From positions 1 through 58,858 of the forward strand of contig JACREX010000147.1 of assembly GCA_016212695.1 (NCBI GenBank): DNA of 58,858 bases, in the 5' to 3' direction. The stretch comes from Bacteroidia bacterium (GTDB lineage Bacteria > Bacteroidota > Bacteroidia > Bacteroidales > GWF2-35-48). A model generated the notes under the pieces. That model saw only the letters and a program-made list of their open reading frames with translations, made no database searches and was not told where the DNA came from. The translations under genes and the position numbers were made by a program. Shown piece by piece: positions 34,549-43,100 of this stretch (position 1 is its first letter; each line of letters starts with the position of its first letter).

Positions 34549-34673
34549 GTACACTGACCTGCCTGCCGCAGGCAAGTAAAACTGATTGTACTGATTTGGA
34601 CTGATTTTTTTCATTTACAACAGATTCATTTATATTATCAGTATTATCAGTCGCATCAGTAAAATCAGTGTAC
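34549..34673. repeat. Inverted microrepeat hairpin with perfect 9-bp ends (word ACTGATT)
   Basis: The outer ends GTACACTGA (34549-34557) and TCAGTGTAC (34665-34673) are perfect inverted repeats. The left arm carries ACTGATTGTACTGATTTGGA and a further ACTGATT. The right arm carries ATCAGTATTATCAGTCGCAT and CAGTAAAATCAGT. The GC-rich palindrome GCCTGCCGCAGGCAAG is nested just inside the left end. It lies in the prmC/ribD divergent space, so it probably transcribes as a 5' leader of one of them or not at all. Confidence 0.75.
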
Positions 34674-34717
34674 TATTATTGTACTATTATTCCCTTTTCA
34701 AAAATAAAAAAATTAAA

Positions 34718-35770
34718 ATGGATTTCAGCACAGAACATAAAAAATATATGCAACGCTGCCTTGAACTGGCATCCGGCGGACTTGGCAATACCGCCCCCAA
34801 TCCCATGGTCGGCTGTGTTATCGTGCATGATCATAAAATAATCGGGGAAGGATATCATATCAGATATGGCGAGGCTCATGCCGAAGTGAATGCCATAAAT
34901 TCGGTTAAGCAAAAAGCATTGCTTGAAAAGTCAACGTTGTATGTAAATCTTGAACCTTGTTCTCATTATGGAAAGACGCCTCCCTGCTCTAACCTGATTA
35001 TTGAAAAAAAAATACCGTATGTAGTGGTGGGATGTATCGATACCTTTTCACAGGTTTCGGGGAATGGCATCCGCAACTTAAAAAATTCCGGGTGTAAGGT
35101 AATCGTCGAGGTACTGCAGGACGAAAGCAGGGAACTGAACCGCAGGTTTTTTACATTTCATGAGAAGAAAAGGCCTTATGTGATTTTGAAATGGGCGCAG
35201 ACCGTAGATAATTTTATTGATAAGATACGGAAAATAAATGCTGTGAACGAACCTACACGGATCACTAATGATATTTGTAATATATGGGTTCATAAATGGA
35301 GGGCAGAAGAAGACGCATTCATGGTCGGAACAAATACAGCTATTAACGACAACCCCCGGCTTACAACGCGGGAATGGGCCGGAAAAAATCCGCTCCGTGT
35401 GGTGTTGGACAAAGACCTGAGGATACCTTTAACGTATCATATTTTTGATCAGAGCGCCCCAACGCTGATTTTTACAAATAAAAAGGCAATCTCAAAAAAA
35501 AATATTGAGTATTGTAAAATTAAGGTTGGAAAAAATATGCTGAGAAATATTCTAACGGAATTGCATGCCCGGAACATTCAATCTGTGGTGGTTGAAGGAG
35601 GGGCGCAATTACTGAATAATTTTATTGAAGAAAACCTCTGGGACGAGGCAAGGGTATTTACAGCCGATACTCTCTTCTATAAAGGGCTGTCCGCTCCTAA
35701 AATCAATGGAACCATCATTGCTGAAGAAAAAGTGGGAAATGCAGTGTTAAAAATTTTCAGAAATACGTGA
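34718..35770 (+). CDS. ribD: Bifunctional riboflavin biosynthesis deaminase/reductase RibD
   Basis: RibD deaminates the pyrimidine intermediate and then reduces its ribose side chain in riboflavin synthesis. The deaminase half has the zinc motif HAEVNAI (about residue 54) and the paired LEPCSHYGKTPPCSNLI. The reductase half starts near KKRPYVILKWAQTVDN and ends with VVEGGAQLLNNFIEENLWDE. The start is set at MDFSTEHKKYMQRC because the track's extra 13 residues run into the upstream repeat. About 350 residues is normal. Its 3' end overlaps the convergent GT9 gene by 24 bp. No FMN riboswitch is evident upstream. Confidence 0.94.
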   Translation: MDFSTEHKKYMQRCLELASGGLGNTAPNPMVGCVIVHDHKIIGEGYHIRYGEAHAEVNAINSVKQKALLEKSTLYVNLEPCSHYGKTPPCSNLIIEKKIPYVVVGCIDTFSQVSGNGIRNLKNSGCKVIVEVLQDESRELNRRFFTFHEKKRPYVILKWAQTVDNFIDKIRKINAVNEPTRITNDICNIWVHKWRAEEDAFMVGTNTAINDNPRLTTREWAGKNPLRVVLDKDLRIPLTYHIFDQSAPTLIFTNKKAISKKNIEYCKIKVGKNMLRNILTELHARNIQSVVVEGGAQLLNNFIEENLWDEARVFTADTLFYKGLSAPKINGTIIAEEKVGNAVLKIFRNT

Positions 35771-36778
35771 ATTTTTTTCATATGCAAGGTTCAACCGATG
35801 CAGCACATTTTCCGGCTTAATGCTCCGTATGCAAACGCAGTCTTTTGTTTTCCGGCAGTCGTTACACTTTTTATCCAGCACAAGGTATTCGGCGTTTAAC
35901 CCTACGGGTGCCCATCGCTTAGGATAAATAGGTTTCATGGGTGCATAAATACCAAGCGCATATTTTCCCAGTGCAGCCGCAATATGAAGGGGTCCGGTGC
36001 TTGCGGCAACCATGCCGTCTGTTGAATTTATAAAACCTATCAATTCCCGGAGATCAAACTTCCCGGTGAGGTCGGTAATTTCTGACTGGTATTTTTCTAA
36101 AAACCCGCTGATAATTTTTCCTTCGTCGCTGGTTCCTGTGATAAATATTTTGAATTTATCTTTTGGCAGAATTTCAATGAGAGCGGAAAAATTAGCAAGC
36201 CCCCACTCGCGGGCGCTGCCTTTCGATTTAGGATGAAGTATCAAATTGAATTTACAGGGATCAATCAGGTTTTGATAATCAATAGCGGCTGGTTCTTTAA
36301 CAGATAAACCATAGTATGAAGGGATATCGGAAAGCAGAAAATTATTTTTTATTCCCAGGGCTGATAGTAATCCTAAATTAAGCTGCGATTCGTGCAGGTC
36401 GGATTTTTTACGGCTCAGGTTGATTATTTTATTGCAATACAGCAAATGGTGCGTCCTTCTGCTGGTTCCTGCCCTTACCGGTATTTTGGCCAGGAAGGCT
36501 AATCTTGATATTTTCCGGTTTGGAAAAACATGAATAATAGCGTCGGCTTTAAGCGATCTGAAAAAAGTAAGTTGAGATTTTTTAGGCATGGCAAGGATAG
36601 ATTCCCAGTCGATGAAATCATTTATGTTTTCTGATGCGTCAATAAGAGGCTTCGTATATTTTTTTGCAAAGAAAGAGATTTTGCAGTGTGGATATAATTT
36701 TTTTAAAACGCCGGCGACCGGCAGCGTAAGCGCCACGTCTCCGATATTATCAACCCTGCTGATGATTACATGATTCAC
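35747..36778 (-). CDS. Glycosyltransferase family 9 (heptosyltransferase-like)
   Basis: A GT-B glycosyltransferase related to LPS heptosyltransferases. The N-terminal ISRVDNIGDVALTLPVAGVL motif and C-terminal AASTGPLHIAAALGKYALGI nucleotide-sugar site are family signatures. A Cys-rich tail (KKCNDCRKTKDCVCI) is also common in Bacteroidota GT9 proteins. At 343 residues it is complete. It follows the OmpA/PD40 gene by 6 bp and is therefore likely co-expressed with surface and T9SS functions, perhaps in making A-LPS or core sugar (inference). Confidence 0.9.
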   Translation of the reverse strand: MNHVIISRVDNIGDVALTLPVAGVLKKLYPHCKISFFAKKYTKPLIDASENINDFIDWESILAMPKKSQLTFFRSLKADAIIHVFPNRKISRLAFLAKIPVRAGTSRRTHHLLYCNKIINLSRKKSDLHESQLNLGLLSALGIKNNFLLSDIPSYYGLSVKEPAAIDYQNLIDPCKFNLILHPKSKGSAREWGLANFSALIEILPKDKFKIFITGTSDEGKIISGFLEKYQSEITDLTGKFDLRELIGFINSTDGMVAASTGPLHIAAALGKYALGIYAPMKPIYPKRWAPVGLNAEYLVLDKKCNDCRKTKDCVCIRSIKPENVLHRLNLAYEKNSRISENF

Positions 36779-36784
36779 AAAAAA

Positions 36785-38974
36785 CTACCGATCAATTTCG
36801 TAATACTGGTCTGTTGAGCCTACAATCTTGAATTCAGTTCTCCTGTTCTTTTCGCGGCCAGTGGGATTATCTGTGCCATCGGGATTGGTATTGCGTGCAA
36901 TCGGTTGCGATTTCCCATATCCTTTTGAAATAAGCCTGTCTATTGTAATGCCTTTGCTGATTAAGTATTTCACTACATTATCTGCTCTTTTCTGTGATAG
37001 CTTCAGGTTATATGCATCCGAACTGACCGAATCGGTATGCGCGGATATTTCAACAACAATCTTCGGCATTTTCGTCATGGTGGTCAAAACAAATTTATCA
37101 AGATAATCCAATGCATCCGGTGTCAAATCGGATTTGGCGAATTCATATGTAATATTCTTCAGAACGATGGCTTCTTTTTCTTTGATTATTTTTCCGGTAT
37201 TATCGGCCATTACTTTCATGTAAACAGCATCTAATTTTATGGTATCCGATTTGGTTATATTCCATGTTGACACATTCATGCGTTTGTTATCGTAACCATA
37301 ATTTTCAATTCTCACAATGTAACTGTTTCCCTGTTCAAGGTTGAAGGAATATTCGCCTTTTGAATCAGTGCCGGTATTGCTGATAAAAACGGAATCCCGG
37401 GTATTTTCTTTGATCATGAAAAGCGAAACTAATTTATTCCCCAGGAGCGTAACCGTATTTGTATCAATTTTATTTTTATCAATATTGACAAATTCGGAGT
37501 TTGCAGATTTTGTAAGCAGTTTAAACAGGCTGCTGTCTTTAACGGCAAACAGGGTCCCTTTCGCTACGATTTTGATAAGATCCGGCGCCTGGAATGTATA
37601 CAGGTCGTCGCAGCAGGTAACATTTCGCAAGGTCACTCCGCCGGCCCTGTTGGATGCAAAAAATCCTTCGCCTTTGGTTTTTGATAAGACAAAATATATA
37701 TCGTCTGCGCTCGAATTTATCGGATAACCTAAGTTTTCGGGCCGGGTCCAATTTTTTTGTTCGCCGATGGTTTTATATACATCCAGCCCTCCAAAGCCGG
37801 GGAGCTTGTCAGAACTGTAATACAAGGTTCTGGTTGGAATATCGTAGTACGGAGTTAATTCCTCTCCGGGAGTATTTACCAGTTTTCCCATATTTTTTAC
37901 TTCGCTCCATGTTTTTGTTTTTTTATTGAAAACAGAAAACCAGAGATCCATCCCTCCCAAACCTTCGGGCCGGTCGGATGTAAAATAGAGCACTTCCTGT
38001 CCGGTCCGGGAATCGGTTCCCAAAGCCGGCATGGTGGATGAGTATTTGCGTAGATTGATGGGTTTGGGAAGCATTTCCGGAGGCATCCAGAATTCGTCGC
38101 TGTCTTTTTTACTAACATAAATCGCACAGACCGGTTTGTTTTTCCAGTTTCTCACACAATATGTGAAATAGAATTTTTTCCCGTCCGGCGAAAAGGCTCC
38201 GTTGCCAACATCCATTTCGTCGTCGTTAAACGGGCCCGGATAAGCGATACCGCCCCGCCACTCGTTTTTTATTTTCCTGGCTACATAAAATTTTCTGACC
38301 GGCCTTTTTGCCGTATCATCCGTATTGTAAAAAGGGACGGAATCCTTTTTTAGCGCCGCATAAATAAAAGAGGTTTCGTTAACCGGTATGGGAGAGAATT
38401 CAATATTCGCTTTATTAATCGAGGTATCGAGATGTGTTACGATAACTTTGTTTTTTGCCTTGTTCCATACCGTATCAATATAGCTCTGGGCGAGTTCGCA
38501 TCCCGTTACTTCCGCCTTAGAAAGGTTTTTATAAAATTTCTCATCCTTCTGCCCCCTGTATTCTTTTCCGAATTTCATATAATTCTGCACAGCTTCCTTA
38601 TATTTTCCGTTCATTTTTTGCATAGTCGAATAATAATATAAAGCAAGCGGAAAATCTTTGGGCGCGCCTTCATAAACTTTTTGATAATACGTTTCGGCAT
38701 TCACATAATCCCTCGATCTTCTGTACAGTTCGGCCAGCTTATATGTGATTTTGAAATTTTTGGGTTTTTTCCGGCAATAGGTTTCATAGTAATCAATGGC
38801 GGTGTAAATATCCCCGACCCGTTCGGCATTTTTCCCAAAGCGTTTCAACCGCCAGGGTTTCATGGATTTTGACTGCTCGGCCGGTTTTTCAGAAGATGTA
38901 GCGTAGGGAATGTATAGAAAAATGAATGTGATAATGAAAATAACCTGTAATATTTTTTTGAATGGATGCTTCAT
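36785..38974 (-). CDS. PorE-like OmpA/PD40/TPR outer-membrane protein
   Basis: A PorE-type periplasmic or outer-membrane lipoprotein-like protein. A hydrophobic N-terminus (QVIFIITFIFLYIPYATS) is followed by TPR units (AVQNYMKFGKEYRG-type, about 40-150), WD40-like PD40 beta-propeller repeats (FSPDGKKFYFTY; LYYSSDKLPGFGGLDVY; about 180-470), a carboxypeptidase-regulatory-like beta domain (about 500-600), and an OmpA C-terminus (EISAHTDSVSSDAYNLKLSQ, about 610-725) that binds peptidoglycan. PorE couples the T9SS core to the cell wall; whether this copy is the core component or a paralogue partnering the adjacent PorP-like gene is not clear. It is 20 bp downstream of that gene. Confidence 0.88.
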   Translation of the reverse strand: MKHPFKKILQVIFIITFIFLYIPYATSSEKPAEQSKSMKPWRLKRFGKNAERVGDIYTAIDYYETYCRKKPKNFKITYKLAELYRRSRDYVNAETYYQKVYEGAPKDFPLALYYYSTMQKMNGKYKEAVQNYMKFGKEYRGQKDEKFYKNLSKAEVTGCELAQSYIDTVWNKAKNKVIVTHLDTSINKANIEFSPIPVNETSFIYAALKKDSVPFYNTDDTAKRPVRKFYVARKIKNEWRGGIAYPGPFNDDEMDVGNGAFSPDGKKFYFTYCVRNWKNKPVCAIYVSKKDSDEFWMPPEMLPKPINLRKYSSTMPALGTDSRTGQEVLYFTSDRPEGLGGMDLWFSVFNKKTKTWSEVKNMGKLVNTPGEELTPYYDIPTRTLYYSSDKLPGFGGLDVYKTIGEQKNWTRPENLGYPINSSADDIYFVLSKTKGEGFFASNRAGGVTLRNVTCCDDLYTFQAPDLIKIVAKGTLFAVKDSSLFKLLTKSANSEFVNIDKNKIDTNTVTLLGNKLVSLFMIKENTRDSVFISNTGTDSKGEYSFNLEQGNSYIVRIENYGYDNKRMNVSTWNITKSDTIKLDAVYMKVMADNTGKIIKEKEAIVLKNITYEFAKSDLTPDALDYLDKFVLTTMTKMPKIVVEISAHTDSVSSDAYNLKLSQKRADNVVKYLISKGITIDRLISKGYGKSQPIARNTNPDGTDNPTGREKNRRTEFKIVGSTDQYYEIDR

Positions 38975-38994
38975 TTTAAATAATGGATTTCACT

Positions 38995-40032
38995 TTAATA
39001 TCTGTCACACGGTATCGCTTTATTGGGTGTTATAGTGCTTGGTGCCGTATAAATAACAGATATTTCAAAAGCGCCTCGGCTTTGAGTGGCTGCTTTCAGT
39101 TCGGAAATATTCAGGTCATAGCTGAACCCGATATCAAAATCATGATAATTCAATCCGGCGACAAAAAACACGGCATCCATATTCCTGTTATACCCATTTC
39201 TTGCATAGCTGCCAATCCAGAATGAATTTAGTTTAAGAAAATTTGCAGGCAGAACATATCCGATATTAGCTCCCGCAACAATATCGTTCGCATTTTGCAT
39301 ATTCATGAAAAGCGCTTTGGGCGCGGCATAGAACTGCTTGGTGATATTGAATTTCACTTCTATATGGAAAACCTGCCTCATGGGCAATTGGTTGTTTGAA
39401 GACAGATACGATTCTTTCGGTTGTGTAAGATGATACATGGCAAATCCCACCTGCGGCTCGAACCGTTTGAATTTTTTGCTCCAGAGAGCGCCTGCATTTA
39501 GATCAAAATACGAAGGTTGTTCGGTGCTGCCCGGTTCATTGCTTAACAAGTTTGAGTTAAATTGTCCGATGGTGATATCCCATTGTGCCGGATACGTCTG
39601 GCCGCTGAGAGAATAAGACTTCATAACATATCCGGCCTGGATGCCGAAATGCAGGGAATTAAAATCAGCGAGTTTTTTATGATATGCAAAAGAAAGATAA
39701 AATTTATTTGCCACCAGGTCAATGTTCCCGGATTTATCATTGATATAATTGATTCCCCAACTGAAATTTTCAGTGTAAATATACCACTGGTGATCGAACC
39801 CCAACGATTGCGTAATATATGGAACAGAGATGGATTTCCATTGGGAACGGTATATGCCCATGGCCCGCCAGTCTCCGTTACAATATCCTGTTAATGCCGG
39901 ATTCAGGGCAAGAGGGGCGGCATAAAATTGTGAAAAATGAATATCCTGCGAAAAGGAGTTTTTTCTCACAAGCATCAATACTGCAAGGAATACCAATAAA
40001 AAATATTTTTTCAATTCAACTGTATTTTGCAA
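38995..40032 (-). CDS. PorP/SprF family type IX secretion membrane protein
   Basis: An outer-membrane beta-barrel of the PorP/SprF family, 345 residues. A signal peptide ends KNSFSQD. The conserved start of the mature barrel, HFSQFYAAPLALNPALTG, is diagnostic, and the alternating aromatic beta strands continue to the end. SprF-like members are dedicated partners for secretion of proteins with type B sorting tails. The divergently encoded PKD protein has exactly that tail, 74 bp away. It heads the porP-porE-GT9 operon. Confidence 0.92.
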   Translation of the reverse strand: MQNTVELKKYFLLVFLAVLMLVRKNSFSQDIHFSQFYAAPLALNPALTGYCNGDWRAMGIYRSQWKSISVPYITQSLGFDHQWYIYTENFSWGINYINDKSGNIDLVANKFYLSFAYHKKLADFNSLHFGIQAGYVMKSYSLSGQTYPAQWDITIGQFNSNLLSNEPGSTEQPSYFDLNAGALWSKKFKRFEPQVGFAMYHLTQPKESYLSSNNQLPMRQVFHIEVKFNITKQFYAAPKALFMNMQNANDIVAGANIGYVLPANFLKLNSFWIGSYARNGYNRNMDAVFFVAGLNYHDFDIGFSYDLNISELKAATQSRGAFEISVIYTAPSTITPNKAIPCDRY

Positions 40033-40037
40033 ACAAA

Positions 40038-40083
40038 AATAGTATTATTTTTACAAAATTAAAAAATAGTATTACTTTTACAA
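40038..40083. repeat. Tandem promoter-region duplication, period 27 bp
   Basis: AATAGTATTATTTTTACAA (40038-40056) is repeated as AATAGTATTACTTTTACAA (40065-40083) with one mismatch. The 74-bp space is the divergent control region of the PorP-like operon and the PKD gene. Confidence 0.75.
40054..40083 (-). promoter_or_regulatory. Promoter of the porP-like operon
   Basis: On the minus strand, TAATTTTG (40054-40061) fits TAnnTTTG, with a TTG (40081-40083) 19 bp upstream as the -33 element. The transcript would start a few bases later, leaving a leader of about 15-20 nt before the ATG at 40032. Confidence 0.5.
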
Positions 40084-40106
40084 TAAGTTAAAAAATTAAA
40101 TAGCCG

Positions 40107-43100
40107 GTGAAAGACAGAATTTATCTCATATTTCTTTTTGTATTCTTTTTTTCTGTTTCGTTAAGAGCTCAGGTTACAGCGTCTTTCTCTGCATCCCAGA
40201 CAACGGGTTGCGGCAATCTTCCTTTGGTTAATTTTTTCAATATGTCAACAGGTTCCGGATCATTATCATATGTATGGAATTTCGGAAACAGTAACACATC
40301 TGTTTTACAGAATCCATCTACAAGCTATCCGAATCCGGGCGATTACCTTGTTGTATTGACTGTAACTAACGGTACACAGAGCGATACTGCTGCGGCCATG
40401 ATTCATGTATATAATATTCCTACTGCTATTTTTACATCAGGTAATCATGACGGATGTATTCCGCTTACTGTAAATTTTCAGGATGGCTCCACAGTTACCG
40501 GATCTACAATTATTCAATGGCAGTGGTATTTTGGCGACGGGTATGAATCCAATGATCAGAATCCGGTTCATATGTATCAGACAGCAGGCAGCTATCCGGT
40601 TTCATTACAGGTTACGGATGCGCACGGTTGCGTTTCCACAACCTATAACCTGTCTGATTATGTTCATGCCACGATTGTCCCTGTCATCCAGTTTACATCC
40701 GATTATACAAGTTATTGCCTTGTACCGCTCACTGTGAATTTTACCAATACCACGGTGGGATCAACCGCCCTGACCTACAACTGGACCTTTGGCGACGGTG
40801 GAACATCAACCTTACAGAATCCTTCACATACGTATGTTGATTCGGGTTTCTATGATGTGTCTTTAACTGTTATTGACCAATATGGCTGTTCAAATGATAC
40901 AACTATTACCGACTACATGGACCTTACTATCGTAACCGCATCTTTTTCGGTAGTTGAGGGCGATACGGTTTGCCAGAACCAGATGGTGCATTTTAACAAT
41001 ACATCCGGCGTACCAGGCTGGTGGATTTATGGCAATGGCACAAGCGGAACATTAGATTCAACAATATACCCGAATACCGGAAACGTTACCGTTACGCTGA
41101 TCGCCGCGCCGGGAACACCCTGTGCCGATACGATCTCCCGGAATATTGTTGTCATTGCGCCTCCCATCGCAAATTTTTCTCTCGACGATGAATACGGCTG
41201 CAAGGTGCCACATACCGTTCATTTTACTAATCAGTCCACGGGGGCTGTTTCGTGGGCATGGGCTTTTGGAGACAATAATACTTCTGCCGTTCAGAATCCA
41301 ACAAATATTTATAATACCCAGGGAACTTTTATTATAAATCTGGCCATAGCCAGTTATTACGGTTGCCGGGCCGCTCATTCCGATACCGTTTATATTGAGT
41401 TCCCGGTTGCCGATTTTTTGAATGATACAAATATGGGCTGTAAACCGTTGCCCGTACCCTTTACCAACAGCAGCCACTGCAATACAACTTTTGACAATAT
41501 ATCTTCATATATCTGGACTTTTGGCGACGGGGGCACATCAATACTACAGAATCCCACGCACACTTACACGCAGCCCGGAAATTTTTGGGTACGCCTGACC
41601 ATTACAACTGCGCATGGATGCACGGCCAAAGATTCATTAATCGTTAACGTGGGCTCGCACCAGCATCCGGGATTTGTTCTGGATAATTATATTATCTGCG
41701 CTCAGGACACCATAAAATTTACAAATACATCAACCGATAGAGACACGATCGATTATTACAACTGGTCGTCATCGAGTCCTGTCATATTCGGAAGCGACAC
41801 AATCCCTCTGCCTCCGACCATTGTTAGAAATACTGTTGATACCGGTTATATGAGTATTCAACTGATCGTAGGGTACAATGGATGCAAGGATACCCTTATT
41901 GACAGCATTTATGTAAACGGCCCGATAATAAAAACCCGGTCTGTTGTTACTTCTTTGATGAACTGTAATAATCCGTATCAGTATTTTATGACAACTGTCA
42001 CACAGGGCGTCCAGTACTGGGTATGGAACTGGAGAGACTCTTCGCTTGTTGATACAACTATTCAAGATACCATTATGCATACTTTTCCGGTATCAGAGCC
42101 AAGCACTCCCGATAGAATGGTGTTAATATATGCCGTAAACGATACTACCGGTTGCATATATAAAGACAGCATCTTGGTTCATCCGAAAGATATTCATGCG
42201 AATTTTGACTCGATGGCATGGCACGATACGATTTGTTATACCCCGAATTTGTTTACTGCAAGCAGTTTTAAAGATGCATTTTTCTGGAACTGGAATTTTG
42301 GCGACAATACACCGGCTACAGGGTGGGGCGGCAACATGGTAAGCCACGTGTATGATACATCCGGAACTTTTACTGTCTGGCTGTATGCAAAATCCGAAGT
42401 GCAGAACGAACTTCAGTGTGTGGATTCCGTTTCGAGGCAGGTTCGGGTATTTAAACCTGAAGTCGAATTTAGGGCAGACACATTAATCGGTTGCGCACAA
42501 TCGCCTATTACCGTACCTTTTCATAGCCAGGCATTTTCGAATGATATCGGCCTTATGGCCTGGTTATGGACTTTTGGAGACGGCCAGGTTGCAACCGATA
42601 CATTTGTTACACACTCGTATCCAATAGCAAATTATTATACCGTATCTTTGCAGGTTACCGATTCATTAGGTTGCATCAACTCATTAACAAAAAATAATTT
42701 TATCGCCTCCCTGTCAGTAACGTCTGATTTTAATTCTCCCGATACCATATATTGCACAGGTGAGCCGGTTTCTCTTAATTCAACTTCATCTTTTGGCACG
42801 CCTACTGATGCTGCATACCAGCCAATACATTGGTTATGGTATTTTGGAAACGGCGATTCCAGTCTGGTTCAAAACCCAATGATGTCTTACCCGGTAAAAG
42901 GAGATTATGATGTTACGCTGATTGTATATGATACGCTGGGATGTTCAGACACGCTGATAATAACAAATTATCTGCAGGCGCAAAGTATAAACGCTCAATT
43001 CCGGCTGGTGTTAAATGGCGTTTATGTTTTTTCCGATTCTGCGGTTTCTGTTGCTGATACTAATTGCTATCCGGTTCAGATAGGGTCGCATAATTTAACA

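Noticed and set aside
34549-34717. FMN riboswitch upstream of ribD
   Set aside because: The space is filled by ACTGATT microrepeats and lacks the conserved RFN element stems.
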